A stretch of DNA of 64,000 bases from CBDDHT01 sp965227905 (lineage in GTDB: Bacteria; Pseudomonadota; Alphaproteobacteria; Rhizobiales; Methyloligellaceae): the NCBI GenBank assembly GCA_965227905.1, contig OZ245780.1:992001-1056000 (forward strand), read 5' to 3'. The position numbers were made by a program, and so were the translations under genes. The notes beneath the pieces are model-generated. The model was not told the DNA's origin, did no database searches, and worked only from the letters and a program-made list of their open reading frames with translations. Each line of letters begins with the position of its first letter. The first letter of the stretch is position 1. Shown piece by piece: positions 40,245-48,167 of this stretch.

Positions 40245-41031
40245 AAATCACCCAGTAGACACCGGCGACACCGCAGGCGCCGCCGACGATATTGCCGAGT
40301 GTCACCGGTAGCAGGTTGGCGGCAAGGTCGCCAATGCTGCCGTCCGCCCCCGCCAGAAGGCCAACGGGTATGAGATAGAAGTTGGCGATCGAGTGCTCGA
40401 AGCCGAGAGCGACGAATGCAGTGATCGGAAAGATGATCGCGAGTGTCTTGCCTGACACCGTATGCGCAGCAAAGCTGAGCCAGACCGCCAGGCAGACAAG
40501 CGTGTTGCAAAGGATGCCACGGACAAAGGCCTGCGGGGCGGAAAGCGCCATTTTTCCTTCGGCAATTGCTATCGCCGTGGCATTGACAGCGCCCGATTCG
40601 AGCGCGCCGCTGAAGTGAACCAGAAATGCCAAACCAGCGGCTGCAGCGCCATTTGCAACGAAGGTCACGCCCCAGTTCCGGAGCAGGGCGGTTGTTGCGA
40701 CCTTGCCATCGGCCCAAGCCATGACGATCAGGTTGTTGCCGGTGAACAGTTCCGCTCCGGCAATAACGACCAGAACCAGCCCAAGTGAAAATGCCAGCCC
40801 GCCGAGTAGCTTTGCCGGACCGAAACCGAGCGTCGAGCCAGTGATAGCAACGGTATAGAAGGCTCCGCCGAAGCCGATGAAGAGACCGGCGAGGAGACCG
40901 AGCATGATCAATTTGTCCAGGGTGAGGGCGGCTTTTACCTCACCTGCATTCTCGATCCGCCGGGCGATTTCCGCAGGCGCATAAGCGTCAATCCCCGTGA
41001 CATTCGTGGAGGTGTTGTTGATGTTGCCCAT
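40222..41031 (-). CDS. Formate/nitrite transporter (FNT) family channel
   Basis: 269 residues from ATG 41031, which has GGAAGGGAC ahead; ATG 41049 would add six residues. Six membrane segments and the family motifs are present: KLIMLGLLAGLFIGFGGAF, AGAELFTGNNLI, RGILCNTLVCLAVWLS and GFEHSIANFYLIPVGLLAG with the central pore His. FNT proteins are pentameric channels for formate, nitrite or related small anions. No formate or nitrite enzyme lies nearby, so the substrate is open. The acetyltransferase gene overlaps its end. Confidence 0.92.
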   Translation of the reverse strand: MGNINNTSTNVTGIDAYAPAEIARRIENAGEVKAALTLDKLIMLGLLAGLFIGFGGAFYTVAITGSTLGFGPAKLLGGLAFSLGLVLVVIAGAELFTGNNLIVMAWADGKVATTALLRNWGVTFVANGAAAAGLAFLVHFSGALESGAVNATAIAIAEGKMALSAPQAFVRGILCNTLVCLAVWLSFAAHTVSGKTLAIIFPITAFVALGFEHSIANFYLIPVGLLAGADGSIGDLAANLLPVTLGNIVGGACGVAGVYWVIYGRRSKA

Positions 41032-41170
41032 GCCGCTTGTCCCTTCCATTTTCTCACCGGAGCGGAGGATAGTTCGGGGAGGATTTTATGGGACTTTGGA
41101 ATCGATCTTTGCTGAGCTGGATCAAATATCCGAACATTCACGTTGATCCCAGCCGCCATGTTTTTGGCTG

Positions 41171-41749
41171 TCAGTCCATCCAGCGAAACAAGGCATCGAA
41201 AAGATGGAACTTGGCATCGCTCAAAACGGTCTCGATCGCGATGTCGTGTGGAATTGGCTGTGCAACCTCTTCTCGGTTGAGCCGGATGAGATCGTGGTAA
41301 GATAGCTGGCGTTGAATATCGGAACTCAGCGACAGCACGGCATCGGATTCGATGTGGTCCACTTCGTCCATCCGCGGCATGTACCTCGATGCTACCGCAT
41401 TTGAATCATCCCAACTTTTCCAACCTTGCCCCATGACGTAGTAGGGACACAGTCGGTGAAACAGGACCCAAAGTCCGATGTACTCGCATTTTTGCACGAG
41501 ACTTGGGGTAATTCTGAATTCAGGTGTGTCCCGATAAAACCAGGCATCGATGTATGACGCATAACCTGAGCCGTAGTGGTTCCATTCACACTGTGACTTC
41601 AGATCGAAGCGGCGACATAAATCGGCGCATCGCTTTCTGTAAAACGCTTCGGCGTCGGGCGGCGAGTTCCACAGGCCTGCAGGCCATCTGAGCGTGTCTG
41701 TGGCGCACGCGCGAATAAAATCTTCAGAGTTCAGATCTGGTGGCGTCAT
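41171..41749 (-). CDS. Hypothetical protein
   Basis: 192 residues, soluble, with many Trp, Tyr and Cys: RRFDLKSQCEWNHYGSGYASYIDAW and LFHRLCPYYVMGQGWKSW are the most distinctive parts. No family was recognised. The start ATG 41749 has no strong ribosome site. It is on the same strand as the FNT gene but 139 bases upstream of that start, so linkage is unclear. Confidence 0.6.
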   Translation of the reverse strand: MTPPDLNSEDFIRACATDTLRWPAGLWNSPPDAEAFYRKRCADLCRRFDLKSQCEWNHYGSGYASYIDAWFYRDTPEFRITPSLVQKCEYIGLWVLFHRLCPYYVMGQGWKSWDDSNAVASRYMPRMDEVDHIESDAVLSLSSDIQRQLSYHDLIRLNREEVAQPIPHDIAIETVLSDAKFHLFDALFRWMD

Positions 41750-42069
41750 TCATCTACATTATCAGTCCGATGTATCCTTTGGGAATGACCGTTCCCGGTA
41801 AAACTCAGCCAAATAGACGGTTTCTTCCGCATGACTGCTTGTGAACTCATGATGGCCGAATTGTGCAGGATTGACCGCTTAAAAATCAGCGCCGGTCTTG
41901 GATGCCAAGGTGATTTAGCGGCAGAGAAGTGATGGAAGCGGACATTAATAACCACGGCATTGGCATGTTTTGACCTTGCCTCCAGGACGCTCAAAATTCT
42001 CATTGCAGCGCGCCGATGTAACCACGTTCAGAAGCTTCCACGACTTCAAGGCCAGACGCGAAGCTGAGT
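41750..42069. other. Intergenic region, nothing recognised
   Basis: 320 bases between the divergent hypothetical genes. No convincing frame, hairpin or promoter was found. Confidence 0.4.
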
Positions 42070-42435
42070 TTGCGGAATGTCACGGTCAACGTCCTCGATG
42101 AGTCGCATTCCTCCTGGCACAGGAAGGTGCTTCTTACGCACCAGTGGGCGTTGATCGGTTACGGTCACGCCAACTGTCAATCGATGATCTGGTATGCCCT
42201 TGTTATCCTGATCGGTGTGTGGACCTGCGGCCAGGCCAAGGAAACGAGAAAACTCGGTTTCGGTCACCGCCTCTGGTACTGGGTAGACCGTTCAATCCCG
42301 ACCATCGACCTCGGCGCGGCTGAAGATGTGAAGCGGCCCTCAAACTGGGTTGCAGTCTACTTTTACTTTCTGCAGATTCTCTGCTTCGTGCTGGCCACTT
42401 TTGTCGTCGCGGGTCTAACTGGTTCCGCGAAGTGA
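42070..42435 (+). CDS. Probable small two-pass membrane protein
   Basis: 121 residues if translation starts at TTG 42070; there is no in-frame ATG until the first membrane segment, and an upstream stop lies at 42019. Two hydrophobic segments are seen: about 38-54 (SMIWYALVILIGVWTCG) and 93-117 (VAVYFYFLQILCFVLATFVVAGL). The stretch between (GHRLWYWVDRSIPTIDLG) is polar. No family was recognised. The unusual start is the weak point. Confidence 0.45.
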   Translation: MRNVTVNVLDESHSSWHRKVLLTHQWALIGYGHANCQSMIWYALVILIGVWTCGQAKETRKLGFGHRLWYWVDRSIPTIDLGAAEDVKRPSNWVAVYFYFLQILCFVLATFVVAGLTGSAK

Positions 42436-42540
42436 GGAATGCGCATGCGCAGATCTAGTGACGGAATTAGGAGAATGCAGCCGTATGCACCATATCTAAT
42501 TTCATTCTAAGGATCGTTCTAAGGAAGGGAGGATCGTCTC

Positions 42541-42804
42541 ATGTCGAAAACTGTGTTGAAACTCATTGCTGCGACGGCCGTGATTACCGGCATTGCTGCA
42601 GTCGGACCTGCTGAAGCGCAGCAACAACAGCAACAGCAACAACAGTTCATCGCACCGCCACCACCGCCATCACCGCCACCGATTCCTCAACACCTTGCTC
42701 CGCCTACACCTCCGCCTGGATCCGCTCCGTCGCGGAGGTGCCCGCCCGGACATACTTATTTCCAAGGCAGGTGCATCCCACCGTCCTCTGGGCCGCAGGG
42801 CTAG
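42541..42804 (+). CDS. Secreted poly-Gln/poly-Pro protein
   Basis: 87 residues. A strong AAGGAAGGGAGG site precedes the ATG. The signal peptide ends at GPAEAQ (about 26). Then come nine Gln, a Pro-rich stretch (PPPPPSPPPIPQHLAPPTPPP) and a short C-terminal part with two Cys (RRCPPGHTYFQGRCIPP), which resembles small cell-envelope proteins with a CPPGHxxxxGxC motif. A role in the envelope is plausible; the function is unknown. Codons in the Gln run alternate CAA and CAG. Confidence 0.7.
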   Translation: MSKTVLKLIAATAVITGIAAVGPAEAQQQQQQQQQFIAPPPPPSPPPIPQHLAPPTPPPGSAPSRRCPPGHTYFQGRCIPPSSGPQG

Positions 42805-42840
42805 CCGAGCCGCCTGAACTCGTAGGAGTCGCATTCAACT

Positions 42841-42868
42841 CGGCCACCGCTTTTAACGCCGGTGGCCG
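42841..42868 (+). terminator. Possible terminator hairpin
   Basis: CGGCCACCG (42841-42849) and CGGTGGCCG (42860-42868) pair perfectly with a 10-base loop, 37 bases after the poly-Gln/Pro gene. No T-run follows, so termination is uncertain. Confidence 0.35.
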
Positions 42869-43183
42869 GGCAAACTGCATGGCTGCCGTGGATCGGCATT
42901 CCCCGGCGAGGTCGCAGCAACGAGATATAAGAATGAAGAGACGGCGACCAGAGCTGAGTTCATCGTTTCCTTCCACTTTATAGTTGCATCGCCCCATCAA
43001 ATCGGGATCTGAGCGAAGGGCCATATATGCCGTCGCTCCTCGCAACTGGGAGAAGCGTATCAGGAATCTCCACTTAAAGTGTCGTCCGTACAAAAGTAAT
43101 TTGGCTTAGGATCAGGACCGGAAACACGTGCGAAATGCGACTGCAGTATGCCTGTAAGCCGAAGTCGCCACGTCTTCCCGATG
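42869..43183. other. Intergenic region, nothing recognised
   Basis: 315 bases between the hairpin and the end of the convergent GntR gene. No supportable gene, and no T-ended hairpin was seen for the GntR transcript. Confidence 0.4.
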
Positions 43184-43999
43184 TCAGAAATCCAGAATGC
43201 AGCTTTCGCTGTCCGCATAGATCCGCTGATAATAGACGGGCTCCCGCTGTTGTGCGTAGGCTTCGGCACGAATCTCGAGCGATACCGTGCCCGAGGGCAG
43301 CTTCATTTCCAATAAGCGCTTCTTCGACAATCTGGTCGTGCGGACACTGTGCCTGGTTCCGATAGCCGACAGGCCGAACATTTCGTCCAGATACGGTCGG
43401 ATATTCACCATATTGAGTTCTTCGGGATCAATCCGGTCTAGCCCTGGTGCAGCGTCGGCATCCAGATACATTTCTGCATAGACAACTGAGTTGTCGCTCA
43501 TTGCCATGTGTCGGGCGATGCGAATGTATCGGGTCGCTGGTTGTAGATATTCCGACCATTCACCGCGCTCATCTATCAGATCGATCTGAACATCCTGTCG
43601 GGTAAATCGCAGAGGCTGATCGTCTTTCTTCGAACGAAACCGGAAATGCCATGTCGTTTCCGACAAGGGTTCGATTGAGGCGACACGGCTGCCGTCGCCG
43701 CGTCGGCGCACAATCGTATCGGAGAGCTGGAGTTGCCGTAGTGCCGCTTGGACGGTGCCGAGCGCAACGCCGAGGACAGACGTCAGGCGTTTTTCCGATG
43801 GGAGCGTGTCGCCCGGCTTGAGCAGTCCTTCGCGGATTGCCGCAATGATCGCCAGCCGCACCGCCGATCGTTTCGTCCGGCCTGCATTACGCATCATTTC
43901 TCGCATGCGTGAGGCGAGGAATGCTTCGAGCGATGTGTCGGATTCAGTCGTTCGTGACGGTCCCGAAGGAGCCATTTTGTCGGCCAGTGCGTTTTTCAT
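43184..43999 (-). CDS. GntR-family regulator with UTRA-type sensor domain
   Basis: 271 residues. After a 35-residue polar lead the GntR winged helix is at about 42-110 (AIREGLLKPGDTLPSEKRLTSVLGVALGTVQAALRQL). The C-terminal domain (about 120-270) has the UTRA/HutC layout, ending in LEMKLPSGTVSLEIRAEAYAQQREPVYYQRIYA, where small effectors bind. It is divergent from the DUF3604/ThDP genes, and two near-identical palindromes lie between the starts, so it very likely represses both itself and that operon until its effector appears. Confidence 0.88.
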   Translation of the reverse strand: MKNALADKMAPSGPSRTTESDTSLEAFLASRMREMMRNAGRTKRSAVRLAIIAAIREGLLKPGDTLPSEKRLTSVLGVALGTVQAALRQLQLSDTIVRRRGDGSRVASIEPLSETTWHFRFRSKKDDQPLRFTRQDVQIDLIDERGEWSEYLQPATRYIRIARHMAMSDNSVVYAEMYLDADAAPGLDRIDPEELNMVNIRPYLDEMFGLSAIGTRHSVRTTRLSKKRLLEMKLPSGTVSLEIRAEAYAQQREPVYYQRIYADSESCILDF

Positions 44000-44004
44000 A
44001 TTGC

Positions 44005-44020
44005 AAAACTATACAGTTTT
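44005..44020. promoter_or_regulatory. GntR operator 1
   Basis: AAAACTATACAGTTTT, a 16-base palindrome with one imperfect pair, just upstream of the gntR start. Its centre is 34 bases from operator 2. Confidence 0.75.
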
Positions 44021-44038
44021 TGTATTGTTGTCATTTAG

Positions 44039-44054
44039 AAAACTATATAGTTTT
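44039..44054. promoter_or_regulatory. GntR operator 2
   Basis: AAAACTATATAGTTTT, a perfect 16-base palindrome ending 11 bases before the DUF3604 start codon. Binding here would block the promoter or the first steps of transcription. Confidence 0.8.
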
Positions 44055-44065
44055 GGAGTTGGCCG

Positions 44066-46363
44066 ATGAAGCAGCAAACGACCCGTGGACCTGTGCCTCG
44101 CGAATTGGTGGGGGAATTCGAGCCATCGATCTGGCCCGGCAATGATCCGGCGCTCTATGGAAGCGCGACGCTCACACCGAACGATACGGTCGAGGCCAGG
44201 AGCTTTCAGACGTTCAAGATCGTCTACACGGTCGGCAAGCTCGGTATCGACGACACGGGCGGGATTCGTATATCAACGCGGTTCATTACCGATGCCGGCC
44301 GGCCCCAGATGGATAGCCCGACAGCGCCAAACTACGTCACGGCGGAGAGCAACGGAGAGGGTCGCCTGTTGCTGACGGTTGGTCCGCACGGCGAGCGTCC
44401 CTGGAACAATTGCCTCACGGCACAGCAGAGTGGCGGTTATCTCAAGGAAGGTGAGCAGATCACGATTACGCTTGGCGATACGCGCCATGGATCGCCAGGA
44501 ATGCTCATTCAGACCTTTGCCGAGGAGGGCTATGAGTTCCGCATGTCTGCCGATGTCCAGGCAACCGGTAACTTCATACCGCTGTCGGAACAGCTCTATG
44601 CGCCCATCGTCGCTGGACCGGCGCATGTCTGGCGGGCCGCTCTGCCGACATTGCGCCGCCCGGGCGAGGCCTTCCATTTCGGTCTCAAGGCTGAAGACGC
44701 ATGGGGCAATCCCACATCGCAAGCGCGCGGTCGTGTCCGACTGGAGACCTCGGTCCCTGTCGATGGTCTGCCGACGGACTTCGACTATGAGCCCGAAGAC
44801 CGAGCCATGCTGTTCGAAAACCTCAGGGTCGCGAACGACGGCATGCTACGCGTCACTGTTTATGTCGACGATGTGAAAGTGGCGGAGGCCGGTCCTCTCA
44901 TTGTGCGCGATGGTAGAGTCGCATCCTATTGGGGCGACCTGCATGGCCAGACCGGCGAGACTGTCGGGACGAATAGTGTCGAAAGCTATTTCGATTTCGT
45001 GCGCAACAAATCCTTCCTCGATGTCACCAGCCACCAAGGTAATGACTTTCAGATCAATGGCAGATTCTGGGCACGGCTGAACGAGATAACGGCCGAATAT
45101 GATGAGCCCGGCCGCTTCGTCGCGTTTCCCGGATATGAGTGGTCAGGGAACACGGCCGTCGGAGGGGATCACAATGTCTTTTTCCGCAATGAAGGGAGAA
45201 CCATCCGGCGCTGTTCCCATGCATTGCTGAAGGATCAATCCGACCTCGATACGGACGCTCACACGCTCACCGATCTCTACCGTTCCCTCAAAGATGAAGA
45301 CTGTGTTCTCTATGCCCATGTGGGCGGACGGTACGCAAATATTCACTACGATCACGATCCTCGATTGGAGACGGCCGTCGAAGTGCATTCCGCCTGGGGA
45401 ACCTTCGAGTGGATCCTGACAGATGGGTTCAAGCTGGGGCGGCGTGTCGGGGTGGTCTGCAATAGCGATGGTCATAAGGGCCGGCCGGGTGCCAGCTATC
45501 CCGGTTCATCGGCGTTTGGCAGTTATGGCGGGCTCACTTGTTTTCTCACCGACAAACTCGACCGTGACACCATCTTCGAAGCTATGCGGCGGCGGCATCA
45601 TTACGGGACGACCGGTTGTAGGATGCATATCGATCTTGGTGTGGATCTGTCCCTGGAGAGCACGCTGTTCTTGCGCAATCCCGACGCGGTGCCGGATGCC
45701 GAGCGCCAACAGGTCAGTCGCGTCACGATGGGCGACATCGTTCAGACCGCTGCAGACAAGATGGAACTGAATTGCACCATTGCGGCGCATGCCGGCATTG
45801 AACGGGTAGAGATCCGCAACGGCGAGACAGTGCTTGAGACATTGCGTCCCTTCAGTACGGAAGATGTCGGCCAGCGTGTGCGCGTACTGTGGAGCGGTGC
45901 GGAGTATCGCGGCCGCGGCCGCAACACCGAGTGGCGCGGGCGCGCTCAGGTTTCCGGGGCGACGATTGACCGTTTCGAACCCATCAATCTATGGAACAGC
46001 GAGCGTCTCTTCGAACAACGTGGTTCAGACACCATCGTCTGGGAGACCGTGACGACCGGCAATTTTATGGGTTTCGATGCCTGGATCGAAGGTGGCGCAA
46101 ACGGACATCTGTCGATCGTCACGAACCGCGGCAATCTGGAAGCTGATATCCAGGATATCGGAATGGAAGAGCGCGTGCTGGATGCCGGCGGACTTGAGCG
46201 GCAACTGCGTGTCTTCGGACTGCCCGACAAGCCCCTTGAGCGCGAGATGACGTTCAAGCGCGAAATCAGTATCGAGCCGGGGTGCGACAATCCGATCTGG
46301 ATCTGCGTCACGACGGAGGATGGTTATCAGGCATGGACGAGCCCGGTCTACATCTTCCAGTGA
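44066..46363 (+). CDS. DUF3604 family protein (PHP-like metal-dependent hydrolase)
   Basis: 765 residues, no signal peptide. Residues about 1-280 are beta-rich. The DUF3604 core holds metal-ligand motifs like those of PHP-fold hydrolases: YWGDLHGQTGET, DVTSHQGND, YAHVGGRYANIHYDHD, VEVHSAWGTFEW and VCNSDGHKGRPG. Chemistry is not established for the family; phosphoester or amide hydrolysis is plausible. ATG 44066 has GGAG before it. It is the first gene after the GntR operators, and the ThDP enzyme follows after 111 bases. Confidence 0.88.
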   Translation: MKQQTTRGPVPRELVGEFEPSIWPGNDPALYGSATLTPNDTVEARSFQTFKIVYTVGKLGIDDTGGIRISTRFITDAGRPQMDSPTAPNYVTAESNGEGRLLLTVGPHGERPWNNCLTAQQSGGYLKEGEQITITLGDTRHGSPGMLIQTFAEEGYEFRMSADVQATGNFIPLSEQLYAPIVAGPAHVWRAALPTLRRPGEAFHFGLKAEDAWGNPTSQARGRVRLETSVPVDGLPTDFDYEPEDRAMLFENLRVANDGMLRVTVYVDDVKVAEAGPLIVRDGRVASYWGDLHGQTGETVGTNSVESYFDFVRNKSFLDVTSHQGNDFQINGRFWARLNEITAEYDEPGRFVAFPGYEWSGNTAVGGDHNVFFRNEGRTIRRCSHALLKDQSDLDTDAHTLTDLYRSLKDEDCVLYAHVGGRYANIHYDHDPRLETAVEVHSAWGTFEWILTDGFKLGRRVGVVCNSDGHKGRPGASYPGSSAFGSYGGLTCFLTDKLDRDTIFEAMRRRHHYGTTGCRMHIDLGVDLSLESTLFLRNPDAVPDAERQQVSRVTMGDIVQTAADKMELNCTIAAHAGIERVEIRNGETVLETLRPFSTEDVGQRVRVLWSGAEYRGRGRNTEWRGRAQVSGATIDRFEPINLWNSERLFEQRGSDTIVWETVTTGNFMGFDAWIEGGANGHLSIVTNRGNLEADIQDIGMEERVLDAGGLERQLRVFGLPDKPLEREMTFKREISIEPGCDNPIWICVTTEDGYQAWTSPVYIFQ

Positions 46364-46474
46364 TGGAGATGCAAAACCGGAGGCATTGAGTTTCCTCGCG
46401 CTCTTCGGGTAAGCACTGTGAGCCATCACTGTCATCGCGGCCGCCCGGTCAGCGAACCATCCGAAGGAACGATC

Positions 46475-48022
46475 ATGAACGGTGCCGAAAGCCTTGTGCG
46501 GACTCTTCTTGGAGGTGGAATCGACGTCTGTTTCACCAACCCCGGTACTTCGGAAATGCACTTTGTCGCCGCGCTCGACAGCGTGCCCGGCATGCGATGT
46601 TCCTTGTGCCTGTTCGAAGGCGGCGTGACCGGTGCGGCTGACGGCTACTATCGGATGGCGGGCAAGCCGGCATCGACGCTGCTGCATCTCGGGCCCGGTC
46701 TCGCGAACGGTGTTTCCAACCTGCACAATGCCAAGAAGGCGAATTCGGGTATCGTCAATATCGTCGGCGAACACGCCACCTATCACATCGAGTTGGATGC
46801 GCCGCTGACCGCGGATATTGAGGGGATTGCCCGCCCGGTCTCTCACTGGGTCAAAACGAGCCGGTCTTCCGAAGACATCGCGAAGGATGGCGCAGAAGCC
46901 ATTGCCGCCGCCATGGCACCGCCAGGGCAAATCGCCACGCTGATCCTTCCCGGCGACACGGCATGGAATGAGGGAACTGGACCGGCCGACGTTCCGACCA
47001 TCGCAGAACGCAACACCGTTACTGGCGACAGCGTCGATAAGGCAGCCAAGGCCCTGCGCGACGCAGAACGCCCACTCATCCTGCTGGGAGGGGCTGCGGT
47101 CGAGGAGAGTAATCTGACCCTCGCCGGTAAGGTTGCCGCAAAGACAGGCTGCGGGCTCCTGACCGAATGGGCGAATTCCCGCCTTGATCGCGGTGCCGGG
47201 CGGATCGACGTCAACCGCATTCCGTTCGTTGTCGATCAGGCGGTCGCGATGTTGAAGGAGTACGATACGATTGTGCTTGTCGGTGCCCGGCCACCTGTGG
47301 GCTTCTTCGCATATCCCGACAAGCCAAGCATCCTGACGCGCGATGGCGCGACGATCGTCGAGCTGGCCGATGTTGCGGACGACATTCCGGCAGCGCTCAA
47401 GGCGCTTTGCGATGCGACCGGTGCAACATCCAACGACCCCACCGGTGTGGCAACGGCAGGCCGCAAGACCATTCCGACCGGTCCCATCAATCCAAGTCGT
47501 ATTGCCGCCGTTCTCGGCGCACTGATGCCGGAAAACGCCGTGATCGTAGACGAGTCGATAACGACCGGCCGTGATTTCTTCCCGGCGACAGCAGGTGCCG
47601 CGCCTCATGCCTGGCTGAACAATCGGGGCGGTTCGATCGGCTATGGCCTTCCGGTGGCAACCGGTGCTGCGATGGCGTGTCCGGATCAGAAGGTCATCGC
47701 TCTCGAAGGCGATGGCAGCGCCATGTATACGGTTCAGTCCCTCTGGACGATTGCCCGGGAAAGTCTGGACGTCACGGTTCTGGTCTTCTCCAACAGAAGC
47801 TACAAGATCTTGCATGGCGAGTTGATCAATGTCGGCGTGCGGAATCCCGGTCCCCGCGCCGTCGATATGCTGTCGCTGACGCGCCCGGACCTCGATTGGG
47901 TTGCCATGGCGCGCGGCATGGGTGTCGAAGGCATGAAAGTCGACACGTGCGAGGATCTCGCCAGGGCTTTCGAAGCTGGCCTCGCTGTCGAGGGGCCGTA
48001 TTTGATTGAAGTCGAGCTTTGA
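46475..48022 (+). CDS. Thiamine-diphosphate-dependent enzyme (IlvB/MdlC-like)
   Basis: 515 residues from ATG 46475 (AAGGAAC upstream); an earlier ATG has no ribosome site. Three-domain layout of the acetolactate synthase/benzoylformate decarboxylase family: N-terminal pyrimidine-binding domain with FTNPGTSEMHFVAALD and catalytic Glu48 in FEGG, a central domain, and a C-terminal ThDP domain with EGDGSAMYTVQSLW and the Asn of VFSNRSYK that hold Mg2+ and diphosphate. A decarboxylase or carboligase of a 2-oxo acid is likely. It is not the biosynthetic IlvB: no small subunit is adjacent and it shares a GntR-controlled locus. Confidence 0.85.
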   Translation: MNGAESLVRTLLGGGIDVCFTNPGTSEMHFVAALDSVPGMRCSLCLFEGGVTGAADGYYRMAGKPASTLLHLGPGLANGVSNLHNAKKANSGIVNIVGEHATYHIELDAPLTADIEGIARPVSHWVKTSRSSEDIAKDGAEAIAAAMAPPGQIATLILPGDTAWNEGTGPADVPTIAERNTVTGDSVDKAAKALRDAERPLILLGGAAVEESNLTLAGKVAAKTGCGLLTEWANSRLDRGAGRIDVNRIPFVVDQAVAMLKEYDTIVLVGARPPVGFFAYPDKPSILTRDGATIVELADVADDIPAALKALCDATGATSNDPTGVATAGRKTIPTGPINPSRIAAVLGALMPENAVIVDESITTGRDFFPATAGAAPHAWLNNRGGSIGYGLPVATGAAMACPDQKVIALEGDGSAMYTVQSLWTIARESLDVTVLVFSNRSYKILHGELINVGVRNPGPRAVDMLSLTRPDLDWVAMARGMGVEGMKVDTCEDLARAFEAGLAVEGPYLIEVEL

Positions 48023-48104
48023 CCTAACCAATCCGACCCAGCCAATCCGACCCAGCCAATAAGCAATTTCCCAGATCAAGTCCGGGGCGTCGATCCGATT
48101 TGAC

Positions 48105-48141
48105 AAAAAAATAAGAGCCGGGGAGATGAAGCCCCGGCTCT
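48105..48141 (-). terminator. Rho-independent terminator of the caspase-like gene
   Basis: On the minus strand AGAGCCGGGG, an 8-base loop and CCCCGGCTCT form a perfect 10-base stem, followed by TTATTTTTTTGTC. It lies 26 bases past the stop of the gene at 48168-49805. Confidence 0.9.
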
Positions 48142-48167
48142 ATGATCGATCTATTTTCGAGAAAATT

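Noticed and set aside
46475..48022. Biosynthetic acetolactate synthase (ilvB)
   Set aside because: The sequence resembles benzoylformate-decarboxylase-like members, no regulatory subunit gene is adjacent, and the locus is controlled by a GntR regulator.
46025..48106. A 693-codon open frame on the minus strand opposite the ThDP enzyme and the DUF3604 end
   Set aside because: It is antisense to two clear genes, has no recognisable family, and its composition (many Arg, His, Gly) is that of a shadow of GC-rich coding sequence.
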